From Baylisascaris procyonis (lineage: Eukaryota > Nematoda > Chromadorea > Rhabditida > Ascarididae): a stretch of DNA of 64,000 nucleotides. The stretch lies in assembly GCA_037389465.1 (NCBI GenBank), contig JAZARR010000146.1, positions 3,318,001 to 3,382,000 on the forward strand, written 5' to 3'. The translations under genes were made by a program, and so were the position numbers. The notes beneath the pieces are model-generated. The model ran no database searches. It had not been told where the DNA came from and worked only from the letters and a program-made list of their open reading frames with translations. Below, piece by piece: positions 1-12,935 of this stretch. Position 1 is the first letter of the stretch. Every line of letters begins with the position of its first letter.

Positions 1-3000
1 TCCGGACCAACCCCTCCTGCTCCACAGAAGGATCAAGCTACAAGTAAACTACCAAGCTCGACTCAAACCCCTGATTCATCTCTTACCACTACTGACGAAT
101 GGCTGGCAACAACAACGGAATCATTGGACCTTTCAACAGAGACATCAACTGCATCCTTGGAAACCCACTCTACAGAATCACCTATAACAAGCTCACCAAG
201 CATCATATTTCGAACTGGCACAAAATTTACTCTAGAAACTTCCCAAGTTACGTTGAAAGCCTCATCTACAACCGAAATATTAAAGAAAGAGCATAGCTCA
301 ACAAATGCCATGCCATTATCCTCTACGACAACATCGAAGAACGTACAATCAACTTCCTCGTCACAATCTACTCAGCATCAAGGAGATCAAGAAATTGTAA
401 GTGTTATGAATAATATTGTAGCTGTTTCGGTCTAAAATTTCATTCGCTCATATCAATAGGCGTTCCTTAGATTGAAAAATATTTAGGGAAAATCGTAATG
501 AGAGGAAATTAGGGAATTATTTAGGCTAAATTTGGAAGCATTCATATGGCTGTTTAAGGGAGAGAAATCGTTTGAAATGGTGCAGCAGAGAAGGCAATGC
601 GCCAATCGAATCATTTCGGGAATTATTTAATTTCTGCTTCTTCCCCAGAGATTTCTTATGTGATTTCCTAAATTTTCTTCCTATATCTCGGGAAACTACC
701 ATCTGTTCCACTCCAACGTTTTGCCGAGAAATTTCCTCAAAATTCTTTTATTATGTAAATTTGTGAATTCTATGAATTTATTTCCATTGATATCATTCAT
801 TTTGTTCACATTCAAATTCTGTAGATATTTTAATTGGAACCATAAATACAGTTTTTGCAATAATTTTAAAGAACTTCTTCAATGAATATCGTTGCTCATT
901 AGCAAACATTTAAATATCGTTTCCAGTTCCAATAATTTAAACAAATCCATTGCACAGTTTCATTAAACAACTTGCTTTGAAATATTATTAATGAGAGTAT
1001 GTAACATTTTATTCTACTAATAAATCATCAGCTAAAATCATCACAGCAATTATTTAGCAATCATCGAAACCAGTCGACCTACCGCCACATACACCAATTA
1101 ACGCACCCTCATTGCCTGAAGGAAAACTTGCGAAAGGTGTTCCGCCAAGCCGGATCCCACCAAGAGCTGATGACAACGAGGTAGCTCCTACCGAACCAGA
1201 AGAGGTAGCCGAAGAAAAATTCGCTTTCACAGGTAAAGCCTTCAACAGTCAAGGCCCATTTTGTGCTAACAAGGTGTACCATCTTATAGTATTCGTGTTG
1301 CAAAAGAAAAAAAGCGCCAGAAGGTTTTCTGATGCGTTCAGTGAGCTCCTAGATTTCAATTTGCTTAGAGAAGGACAGTTCATCATGGATGACTAGTGCT
1401 TCAAACTGCAAGTTGCTGCAAATACGTACTTTCCAAAGGTTCAGCACTACTTCATGTTGAAAGTGACTACAGCATTTACTGCAGATTCCACCGGTGAAAC
1501 CGATGCGACTAGTCCCTCCACCGCTTCCGCTTACGAAAACAGCGTTATATGAGGCTGAGTTTAACGAAGAAACTCATCACTTTTTTTCGTTATGATCATA
1601 ATATGCACGATAGCGAGTTTGGATGCAAAAATGTGACCCTTACTTTCGAAAAAAATCAGCTATTCACATGGCTCAGACTATTATTAGCTAAATTGAATGA
1701 AGAATCAAAAGAATAGCAATTTTTGTAGGCACTGATTTCGCTTGAAAATTTCCTTTCATCAAAGAGAATTATTCGGCTCAATTTTTGACAAAAAAGCCTT
1801 TCTCATGTTGCCAACCAGAAATGATGATGCTCGTTTAACTAACAAAAGAAAAAAGAGATTCTTGAGTGTAATTCGACTTTGTCTTTTCTTTCAAAGTGAT
1901 GGGTGCATTTAATAAATAAAAACGAGTTGTTCTGTTCTTTCTATCATGTTTTCTTTTCTAAGATTTATTTTTTTATGATGATTAAAAAATGGAGTGAAAA
2001 ATTTTTCTTGGCTTATATTCAAAGTGTCACAATCAATCAAAAAAAAGCGATCGATGATCTTAAATAATTTTTATACAAACAAGTTATTCGATGAACGTTA
2101 ACTGCTTATACTGCGTTGAATGCGTACAAGTGCGTTGTCAATAATTCCATCCAAAAGGTTACAATTGCTATACATTTTATGTGTAAAAATGAAAATCAGC
2201 AAATTAAATGCGAAATACTTTGCATTGCCAATTTTGAACAAGTTAACTCTTCACGGCGCAAATCACAACGATCCTCGATTAATCGCTGTCGATGGAGTTG
2301 TGCTGGAAAATGTGCGAAATGACGTTCAACAAGATCGTTTTGACAGCCGGTTGAACACTGCCTATTGTGTACTCGCTAATTTAGTCATCCCATTAGTGTA
2401 AACCGGATGTTGCTCATTTAGTATTATTTCGATCTTTATACGCTCTCTATGCGTTGCATAAAAATAAATTACATATCGAAAGCCACACTGAATTGTTCGT
2501 TTGAAAGCGGCACGCATATCTGACACCTAGACTAAGTTGCTTGCTTCTTGCCATCTTCGATGATTGCTCCCGGAAAAATTTGGTGTAAACTCATATCCAA
2601 TTGAATCATTCATTAGCTTTTTGTTCATAGGAAGTAATTCCATTGATGAAAACATAAATGGAAGACTTGGAAAGATATACAAGAAAAATCGTATAAGAGA
2701 GAGGACGATGCCAATCGTGTACAACGAATCCATTTGCATTATGATTCCTCTCATCTTTTATTTAAAAAAAAAGAAAAGAGAGATAACATCGAATGGCTGA
2801 AAAAGTATAAAACCATCGAATTTCAAAAAGGTTAATTCGTGCTTTATATTAGTAAGTATCATGGATCCATCCATAAACATATATTACCTTTGCGAAAACT
2901 AGTGGACACCAATTAGCATATGTAAAGAATTTAAATATCAAATTCAACGAATAACCGCATTAAAATTGTGGCGTTGCGCTATTCTTTTTTCTTTGTTTTT

Positions 3001-6000
3001 TTGCTGCAAATACCAGCTTGACTTTGGAAGCGAGATGTCATATGGCAACAACCTTCCATTGTTCAATGAATTCTACGATGTGATATTATTAGCTATTCAT
3101 AGGCTTATTTTATCTATATGCAAATAACTATTAGCTTTTTAGGCTATTTGTAGACTTTTTGTTTTTCTAGACGCAAGTACATACAAAAAATTTTTCTTGC
3201 TAAAATTTTCTCACCGAGTTTCTTTTCGAGTCATGCAAAACAAAATTTTTTTTTAAAGAGTAGGACTTGAAAACAAAATAAATATTTGTGCTAGCGTAGA
3301 TGTACCATAGCCATCTTTTTTCCTGAGGTATGGCCTGCACTCACCTGTATTAGGACATGGGACATCGTCAATTTGATGACAGAAATTGAAGTGAAAAATG
3401 CAAGGAGCAGCAAGGACTGCAACCCCACCCTTTGTCTATCGGGGTGATGCCACTACTCTTTGCACATCTCTACCAAGGGGTTAACGATAACTTAACACAG
3501 GTGCACGTTTTTTACATCAAAGCCATGCTACGACATATAACTTGAACAAATCCTTACTTTTGTCTTATGTTTATGTTGAACGAGCTAATAGAATGCGCTT
3601 TAGCATGAAAGGCACAATGAAAGTTTGGGTATTATCGTAATAGCCCGAGTAGCGAAAGATGAGTGCTGCAGTCATTGCTGCTCGCTGCAATTTTCGATTT
3701 TGTCTATGTGATGATGTAAATAACACCATATAAGTGAACATATGCAAATTCATTGGATGAAAGTGAAAAGTAAGAGCTGAAGGCGAATAATATAATAGTC
3801 GAATAGTGTGTAAATGATTCTCTACCTACGAAACTTTCTCTGTTTCTGTTTTTAAAGTCGGCAGTAACGAAACAGTTCAACAAGTGGAGAAACGCACCAC
3901 AAGAACTGGCACCAAATGCACTTTTTACACCTCTGTCTATTGACCAAACAGTTCCATGACTAGTAGACTGATATGCGAGATAGCTGATGAACATATCCTT
4001 CATTTAATCCCACCATTTACAAAAAATCTGTGAAAAATTTGTTTTTTTAATGCAACGCGATCCACATAAAATATGTTTTTAAATGCTTCAAAGTGCACGC
4101 ATTTTTATTGGAGCATTTTAAACCTAATTAACTTAGTAAAAGGCAATGGGTCAACTTCGAAGATGGTGACCTATACTGCACTGTACCACACAATTCATAG
4201 CTTCGGCTTTACTGCCGCCTGAGTTGAAATCACTGGAAAAATTGATAGACACTAAGACCATACGCAGACGTACACATACACGCGAATACCATACATTCAT
4301 GCACGCATGCCATATGCAATCGCACACATGCGCGCAGATGCATAAATGCATATGTGCACAATTGCACAAATGCGCAGTTGCAGAGGTGCACATTTGCGTG
4401 CTTGCACATTTCTACACATGCACAAATACACACGGGTGCAGACGTATACAAATGCATACATACACATATGCGCAAATACCCACACACATGTACGTGCACA
4501 CGCAGACGCACACAGACATGCATGCACACATATGCACGAATACATTCATAAATGCGAGCAGACACGAATTACCACAAAGCAATTAAAGCACAAAAGCGAG
4601 CAGTTAGCACTTTTGAGTGAAATTATCTCCGAAAAAAGAAAAAAGAAATTAAGAGTAAAAAGTGCTAACAATGGCTTAATTTTTGAGATTGTCTTTCTGA
4701 TACATTATTCGTTGTCGACTCTACAAGTTCGGTGAGGCGATATTTTGAACGTCATCGTCAATATGTCCTCAATACCGTGAACTTGCTCGAAGCGATTGGC
4801 GATAAGGGCACTCGTATTGGAGGTAACAATTCATTATGATCCGATATGCTTATCATTTTTTAAGAGAACAATTACACTTGTGTAAGAAGCAATTTGCACT
4901 CATCCCATTCACTTTGGTAAAGCTATTCTCATTATTTACGTGCTCTAATGTTCATTATTAATTAAGCATCGAATTGTCGAAAATCACTTTTTTTCCAACT
5001 TTACCATTTAAAAATGAAGTTGTCACTTTAAAGCCACATTAGACCACATCGCTTGAGCCTGTAAATGAGAGTTGACAGCTTGTAAAACGATAGAGTCCCA
5101 ATTTGCATAAAGTAGCATTTTTGACAACCATGGCGTATTCTTGTATGCCTTATATCTATCACGTGATTTTGAATATTCACATTTATAATGAGTATGCATA
5201 GTAAGTAAATTTCTTTAATTATATTATTGCCTTAATGCCTGAAATATCTGATATTTTTATCAACTCGCTCATCTCTTTGATGAATTATTTAGTGAAAAAT
5301 AATATTTACTCATTTTTTCAGTGATCGTATATAGCAGTAAACAACGAAAGCAAATAAAAATTCCCTTTGGTACGCATAAAAATCGAACTGAAGTCGAGAT
5401 CGCCATTAAAGGTTGGGTGAATACCATCGCAGTTCATAGTCTTCTTATCTTAATCGAAATTCTCTACGAATGCGTATACGTTCTTCCATTTGCTACGAAT
5501 GTAATTCGATTAGCATTCACATGAGCGAAGTCGGCTCATTTTGCGCTTCTAATCGCCCTCTTCGCGTTTTCGCATCATTTTTGTTGATTTAGGTCATCAA
5601 AAGATTCTCAGAGATTCGAAAAGAATGTGCATGATTCCAAAGGATATCTCTGAGAAATGCGAGGAATAGATAGTCAGGGGAAGGGGAAGATTAGGGAAAA
5701 AATGGAAAATTCGTTTCACTTTCAACAATTTAATAATTACAGTTGTTTCATTTGCTATCATAATTTACGATTCCGGAGGCCAACGAAACCTATTGCACAT
5801 TTCAATAAAAAGGTTTTAATCTTTGAAATGAACCTATGCAAAGTTCAAAGTAGCCAGAAATATATCCTCTTGTATACGACGTTGCAAAACGGTGGGATAA
5901 TGCTGCAGTTATACTAATACTACCTAATAAAAACAAGCAACGCAATTTTAGAGTTGCCGTATTTTTCGGGAATAACTGCTACGGGTGCAGCTCTCAATCT

Positions 6001-9000
6001 GAGTCTCGAAGCACTTCGTACACGACGTCCCAATGTGCCGACTAATGTTGTTGTCATTACTGACGGATTCAGGTTGAATACGACTTCAATGTCAACATAT
6101 CTACGTCGATGCATATATTTCATTGAGATTATATTACACAGTTTTCGTTTTTATCTTCGATTAAAATTCGGCACAATGATTTGCCATGAATTACTCGTAT
6201 ATTTGGCCATATGTGCTTATTCAGAAATCCTTTCAGTTACCGAACGGGTAATTTTATCAACCAGAAAAGTTCATATAAGCCAAGAAACTTGCCTCTTCTA
6301 TATAATACTTCTAGGTATTTACTTTGATTCCGGTTTATAGCCGGAATCAAAGTAAATTATACTTTTTTCGTCGTCATATTTCTGTTTGGATATTAACTGA
6401 TTACATGTAACGATATTTGAAATGATTCCTTCCATCTAGAGCATGAAGAAATAGTATAAAGTCTGATATCAAGATTAATAAAATGTTTCAGCTTCGCTTC
6501 AACGGTGCTTCTTATGTAGTAACAACGCTTTGCAGTTACGATATTGTTGATGGGCCTGCCAAGGAATTACATCGACTCCCGAATGTGCGCACTTTTACGG
6601 TCACTGTGACAGACGCATGGAGAGAGTCAGCTCCTTCATCACTTTTTACACGTTTTCTACAGATGAAAACTTTTTCACTATTTCATAAATAGAAAATTTC
6701 CACTCGATTCATGAAGAAAAAATTTAAGTTACTGCATTAAATGAACACGAAGCTCGAAGTCTGATCCATTCCTATCTCCTAGAAAATCGTAGAAGCAAAG
6801 TATTATATTTATCGTTTGCATCATATTCGTCTGAATTCGTCAACTTTATGAAAATATTCCTCAACCATCGAATATCATCGTAAAATAAATTTTTTACAAA
6901 AATTTTTGCTAAAGTTGTTGCATATTTTTTGCAACATTGAATTGTTATTATTCAATTCAGTGATTCGCATTTTGTTAAGATTTGAGCTTCAAACAATTGC
7001 TGGAAATCCACACAGAGTATTCAAAGGAATGGCATCTGTGCCACAATTAGTTACTGCTCTCAAATCTTGCAATTCTGGTCCACGTAAAGGTGACGCGATT
7101 CCAGATGAACCAAGTGTCGATTCGTTCCTCTCGAGTTAGTTACATTTTAAGTATCTTTTTATTAGCAAATATCATACCAAGGTGGCCTTTCTATCCCCCT
7201 GTCAGCGCGTTTCTTTTATTTCTCAGGCGAAACTTACGAGACTGACGTCTAAACCGATTCTGCGTGCAGACTTCATACACAACCTACCCACCTCGTCGTT
7301 TTATGATTCCTTATAATTTCCCTTTAAGTTCGAACCCCGCTGACCATGAAATGTTTTTGCGAGTATATTCACTCCAATAGGGCAAGCATATATCCAGTAC
7401 AAGATACTCTCTTACGTTGGCCTCGCCTTTTCTCAGCCGACCTCTTGCGAACGATTCCGTGGCATTGAAAGAGCAGAGGGGGGGGGGGGGGAGTGGAAGG
7501 GATTCTTAGAACGTTACCCAAAATTTCGATGGTTGATAATTCTTTTACAATGAAGCCTTGATCTTATGAGATCATTGGGCAGTTGCTCACGTTTACAGAG
7601 TCAGATGATATCACTCTTTCTGGAATGAAACTTTATAGCTCCTGTTGCAACGAAGCATTAGTATCAAAAGGAATTTCATTAATCGCTTCGAATGATTTCG
7701 AGATGAGAAATAATTTGCTTAAAAGGATTGCAGCACCCTATCCACTTCCCTTCTCGCATTTTTGAAAAACCATTCAACGGTGGATCTAAGCGTAATTTTG
7801 TTGCCATCCAACCTTACCTATTTTTTTTTCCGCTCAGAGAGCAACCGCGCATTATATTCTCTATTTCATCGGTGGCTTTTTTACTAATCAAACAAAACCT
7901 TCTCTTCTTCTCTCAACTACATCACTGTTAAAGCGGATGGAGGAGTTTATCTGTTTTTCTTTTAGCTGCTTAACTCAAGAATTCATTGATGCAATTTTCT
8001 ACTGCAAGTGAAATAATTTCAGCAGTCACAGTGATGCAAGAGAACATCCTTCTGACAGATTTGAGAGGTATTTATTGTTCATTTCAAAGAAGAAAACTTC
8101 GATCTTCTGTGAATATTTGTGTAAAAATACATTTCAAAAATGAATTGAGAAATATCCTGTAGAGAAATATCTTTAAAAGGCGGTTAATCCTCGAGGCTTT
8201 TTGCATCGGAATGGTAACATTTTTTAACCTAAAAATGTGATCAAAGATCATTTCAGGTAGGTCCCCTACTGCAACAACATCAACAACAACAACAACGGCC
8301 GCAACAAATGCGCCAATTCTCTCTACAACACAGAAAAAAACATTGAAGACGAAACCATTAAACGACGTGAACCATAAAATTAAGCCAACATCGAAGCACA
8401 AAACGACTAAATCGAAATCGTCGTCAAGTTTGAGCTCTTCTAGTTCGAGTTCGAGGTCAGGTGAACAAGAGGCAAAAAGTACGGCGTGAGACTCTTCAAT
8501 GCTCATTATTTTCATAGTATCTTCTTCAATTCAACACAGAGGTCTTCTACAATAAATAACATACTGTACTATAAAAATTCAGCCAATTTTTGATAAGAAA
8601 ACTGTGATGATGCAAGGAATCGAATAAATATCTACAAAAGTTGGCATTAGCTCAAGTAAAAAAATATAGATAACCATATAGATAAGTGCGTAATCAAAGT
8701 GGCCGTTCTAGCGAAATACTTTCTAAATATTAACGAAAAAACGCCATCTTAATTTATAGGACTTAGTTGAGCGAAAAATATCCAAATGTTGAAATGTTCC
8801 CATTCCCACTCTCCCTTCTAATATAGAATTATAAATCGATTTTTTCTTGGAATTTCAGTGAAGATCGTTATAGTGACAGAACTTATCTCCATATTTTCAA
8901 TTTTTCGTTCCATTCCTACACAAGTAAGTAATTCAAATCTTATTCCATCCGTACATCACAATCAAATACTTTAGAAGATCTTATTTAGTTATTTTAAGCA

Positions 9001-12000
9001 GTTAGTTTATTTCGATTAATTTATATTCATATCCACTTGTTTCCGTCTAATATATTCACAACAATTGTATATATCGAAGTGCACTTACAACAGAGTGTAA
9101 ATTAAGCCAGCACACCGCCGCCAGAAATGCCATCGAGTCGAGCATCAACAACGACATTGGAAAGAATTCTAGAGTCGTCTACATCGACAAAACGCATCAC
9201 TGCAATAACATCTTTGAGCACAACCGAACCTTCCACAACACACAAATCGACCACTCCTATTGTCAGACAACAGACATCAGCAACACAGTGAGTTGCTAAT
9301 GCAACCAACAATGAAGCTTCTTTTGAAATGCTACCTTTAATGCTTCACCTCTTTCAAACTCCCGAAGATCACAGCACTTTTTAATGTGAAGCTTTTTTCT
9401 CAGCGAAAACAGCCGATCGACACATTAATATTAAATACTGTATTTTTATCCTCCTATTTGACCCCTATTGACCTCTTCCTTTCTGATCGAAAAGTTGAGG
9501 ATAATTAGTTACTTCAACTACATATTTTGCGATCATAAAGGCAAATTTTTTCTAGCCTAAAATTATTTTTTTGGGGAAATTCAAAAAAGCATCTATTGTC
9601 ATTATTTGTTTTACGGGCCTACTTCGGCTCTTTTACAATTCAGCAGTTAGTTATTTTTCATAAATGAAGTTTAATTTGCTCATCATCTAGGAAAGTGTAT
9701 TTGTGAATCGTATTATAATACGCGATATTGGAATTAGTTTTCTTTCTGCCATCGTAATTTGAGATTTACTTAGCGCATCGGAAACGATTACGAAGAAAGA
9801 GACTACAGCTACAGCTTCGAGTAGAACGCCACTGAAGATTGTACCGCCTACATCTTTCAAGACCAACGGAAAAGGTAACCCGTTGAGAACTTTTTTATCG
9901 TGTGTAATCGAAGTTTTCGTATCGCAAAATTGCAGAAGTTAATCTGCAGTTTTAATTAATAGCATTCGTTCAGGCTGTCGATTTGATATTATGATCGTGC
10001 TGGACGCATCCGGTTCGCTGCAAACACGATTCCAGCGACAACTTGAGTTAACGATCCGACTCGTTGACAGACTCACAATTGGATCTGAAGATGCTCGCGT
10101 TGCTGTAATCAAATACGCTGGGCGTCGGAAATCAAAACTTGCTATTCCATTCAAGTAAACTTCAAACTATTACCTTCAAGCAATAGACTCGTTTCCAAGG
10201 TCTGGTTCAGAAGCAGGATCAAACTTAGAGCACCAAGCTCAAGCACCACTGAGGGTGGAGGTGAGATGGGTATGTCTCCGAAAAGTGAGACACTCTTACG
10301 AACGGGCGAACCGTCACGTGTTGCGGTTGACGACCAGAGTTTCATACCTTACTTCTTGCCAACCTCTGAGCTCCACACGGCGTTTTTACATCGGCGTTTA
10401 TATGATGATAAAGAAAGGAACAAATATTAATGTCTATTGCCATTGGAATTCAATTTATTCTGCATTCAAATTATATTTGAACTGTGCTTTTGTTCAATAT
10501 TAGATAAGCATTTCAGAAAGTTATCTTAAAGACACTAAAGACTTTAAATCAATGAAGAGTCGATGTTAGTTGTCGAGTTGTTACAATATTTTAAATGTCG
10601 GCTTCAGATCGATTGCTAACGATTGAAATTCTCCATGAAAATGAACAAATCTACTCATATATTTCTCAGGCAAATGAAGCAATATTTGTGAAAGCAAATG
10701 AAACAAATTTAATGTGATGGTAATAATGGAACAGATTTATATGAGAATATTTCTAAAATTAAAAAAAAAAAATGCTTACTTGCAGTAAGTATAACGATAA
10801 AGAATCATTGCAAGCGGCCCTTAAAAAGGTGGGATTCATTGGTGGTACAACGTATACGAACGAAGCGCTTTTGAAAGCGGATGAGGTGATAAGTGATGCG
10901 GATGGACGTCGAAGTCAAGCCTCACCTATTGTCATCGTCTTCACAGATGGATTCAGTCATGATGATCCCGCACCAGGTACAAAATAAACCGCATAAATAG
11001 TTGTTACAGAGGCTATCTGTATTTTTCATTTGCAAGATCAACTGTACCGACTGTAGCGTTTTATATATAGCAGATACTCTCCATAGATTTCAAGGTCGAG
11101 CCCATCAGTTGCCATCAGCATTGCGATATCACATTGCAACTGCAAGGTTCAGATAATCAAACTCAGATTTAGTCGCTGTAATCCGAAAACATTCCTACAA
11201 AATGTTTAAGGCTTACTCAGTTCGACTTCCCTTATTTGTATGCATGAGGGCATGATGAGAAGCGAATGAAATACTTCACATTATTTCATGAATCTCTCTA
11301 CTATTTTACCAGATAAGTGGAATTTAACATTATTCCTTGCATGGAGCACATCTCTTGAATAAGAAGCTTTCAGACGCCCTGCTGAGAGCTACGAGAGGCG
11401 GAGGTTCCACCTAAACAGATCCTTAACGCTCTTCTCAGGACACAGAAGAAATAGAGAACCCCTTGAATAGAATGAAACATCACTTGAATGGAATATCACT
11501 CCTGTACTCTCTTTCAAAACTCAGGGATTTGCATGAGGATTTGCGTAGGGATTTATGCAGGGAAATAAGGAATATATAAGTTAGTGATAAGAGCGAAAGA
11601 ATAACCAAATGGAGAATTCAGGGGCGATTATGCTGCGAAAAAAAGGCATTCCGATATATGCTGTTGGCATAAACGATGTCTATCCTGTTAACATGCACGA
11701 GCTTGTGGTAAGTGTTCTCATTTTTAAACGATTGCCTCATTGTAGATAATGTAAAGGAATTGAACGGCGGTAAGTATTGACGGAAGTCTGTTCAGAATGC
11801 ACAATTGAGCATTTATGTATTTCAGACGAAATCGCCCAAATCAACCACTTCATCTCAGTGAAATATAGCAACTCAAAGCAAATATACAGCTGACTCTTGA
11901 ACAACACTGGTTTTATTCACTGACCTGGCCACTGACCATTGACCAGTGGATATTTCTCTCAATTATTGTACTGGAAATTTTTCACAAATTTGCAACAATC

Positions 12001-12935
12001 TGAAAAAAATTGACAAACGAACAACATAGCACAGGAATAACGAAAAAAAAGAAAAAGTTAGGCATATTATTTATGCCTAAAATATACGTCGATCGATATT
12101 AGTCTACATTATTAAGTATTCTCATAAAATATGCATAGATCTACTTTTAAAAAATTTAATATTAATCAAAAACTAACGCAAATAAACAATCACAGATCTT
12201 GTTTCATGCTCTAGGCAGTCGACAGAATCTAAACAAACATAAAGATACAGTATTCAATGGACCAGCTTATTAGTGAACGGTATAAGCTTACGGTATCAAT
12301 AAGTACCCTACGGTATCGTAAATTTATTTTCTGTGCCCTGCAATCTTGTTAATAGCGCCCATTTTTCTCTAGCTTACTTTATTATAAGAAAAAATCATAA
12401 CTGCATGGGCGATTGATGCTTCCCCTCCCCTCACCCGTAACCCTTGTCCAAGGCGTCACGTTCTTCAAGAGCCATTTTTCAAGAGTTATTTGTTGACAAT
12501 GAAAGGTGCCAAAAATCTAACGAGGATAACAAATATTATAATAAAAACAGTGCAAATTTAAAGGCTTCCAAGAGCAATCCCACTAATAAGAGATTATCAC
12601 TCAGGAAACTTTCTGAAAAGAAATTTTTTAAATTTCATTCTTCGAATCATTCTCATTCTGTGACCTCCAATTCTTTTTGCGTTGGCATTTTGCCAATTTC
12701 CATTTCACAGTGCGTATATTTATGCTCACCTTTCAACATCTGGATAACCTTACTCAAATTTTCCTGCCATTTACGAAAATATTTTTTTGCGTTATACTTC
12801 TAATAAGTAGGTCAAATAAACGATATATTACAGACGATTGCTGGCGAAGAATCACGAGTATTCATAGACAAGAAGACCGCACAATTCGAGAATGAATTAG
12901 CCGAGCTAACGAAAGGATGTTCGAAGATGCGGTAA
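1..12935 (+). CDS. secreted/matrix-type protein with two von Willebrand A domains (5' partial)
   Basis: Likely extracellular adhesion or matrix protein; ligand unknown. Exons: 1-396, 1058-1232, 4688-4822, 5322-5411, 5952-6072, 6536-6625, 6980-7134, 8257-8455, 9111-9287, 9774-9874, 9974-10154, 10786-10976, 11622-11707, 12834-12935. They total 2199 nt in one frame (732 codons plus TAA), open from base 1, so the signal peptide is outside the window. Order: Ser/Thr/Pro-rich region (about residues 1-190), A domain 1 (Cys192 to Cys366, MIDAS-like DSTSS at 201-205, later TDG), Thr/Ser/Lys-rich linker with poly-Ser (367-547), A domain 2 (Cys548 to Cys728, DASGS at 557-561, GGTTYT, FTDG). Both A domains start after a phase-1 intron with a Cys and end at a Cys, as in nematode vWA proteins. 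The linkers look like O-glycosylated mucin-type spacers. The 3.4-kb intron 1233-4687 is the least certain join; the alternative is two genes, the first ending at 1552. A poly(A) signal lies at 13112. Confidence 0.72.
1485..1552 (+). CDS. possible alternative terminal exon of the vWA gene
   Basis: After the phase-1 donor at 1233 the sequence ACTGCAG ends at 1484 and opens a 68-nt exon in the correct phase. It encodes a Ser/Thr/Ala-rich tail beginning DSTGETDATSPSTASAY and stops at TGA 1550-1552. AATAAA occurs at 1911-1916. If used, it would end the protein before both A domains and give a mucin-only isoform, or it could be the true end of a separate upstream gene. The composition matches the upstream linker, which supports it. 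A chance phase match is possible. Confidence 0.4.
4255..4565. repeat. degenerate CACATATGCA-type low-complexity repeat
   Basis: About 300 bp of alternating purine/pyrimidine built from short words such as CACATG, CATATGC and GTGCACA, many of them self-complementary. It produces long spurious open frames rich in His/Cys/Thr on both strands. It lies just upstream of the A domain 1 exon. Confidence 0.8.
6317..6357. repeat. perfect 17-bp hairpin (short inverted duplication)
   Basis: Left arm 6317-6333 (ATTTACTTTGATTCCGG) is the exact reverse complement of right arm 6341-6357, with the 7-nt loop TTTATAG. It lies in the vWA intron 6073-6535. Confidence 0.9.
7478..7491 (+). repeat. homopolymer G14 tract
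   Basis: Fourteen consecutive G in the vWA intron 7135-8256. G tracts of this length can form quadruplexes and in nematodes depend on the DOG-1/FANCJ helicase for stability. Confidence 0.9.
8023..8067 (+). CDS. possible 45-nt cassette exon in the vWA linker
   Basis: The stretch is flanked by ATTTCAG and GAG/GTATTT, is 45 nt long and starts and ends in phase 1. It could therefore be inserted between exons 6980-7134 and 8257-8455 without breaking the frame, adding TVTVMQENILLTDLR. The sequence is more hydrophobic than the surrounding linker. Nothing else supports its use. Confidence 0.25.

Larger units (their letters stand above)
1233..4687 (+). other. long intron or intergenic gap in the vWA region
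   Basis: No convincing exon apart from the alternative terminal exon at 1485-1552. It holds AT-rich sequence, a poly(A)-like AATAAATAAA at 1911 and the CACATATGC-type low-complexity block at 4255-4560. The acceptor at 4687 is TTTTTGAG rather than TTTTCAG. The splice gives GAT-TGT (Asp-Cys), which starts A domain 1 properly. Confidence 0.5.

Noticed and set aside
2116..2401. 93-codon open frame in the long vWA intron
   Set aside because: No family pattern, overlaps another frame of similar length, and no splice pairing to neighbouring exons. It could be a decayed gene, but I cannot support it.
4224..4735. Overlapping Cys/His/Thr-rich frames on both strands
   Set aside because: Low-complexity CACATATGC block. 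Only the last part (from 4688, in another frame) is a real exon.
6489..6535. Earlier TTTCAG acceptor (6485-6490) for the vWA exon starting at 6536
   Set aside because: It changes the frame. The TTTGCAG at 6535 continues ...TDGFSYDIVDG in the correct phase.
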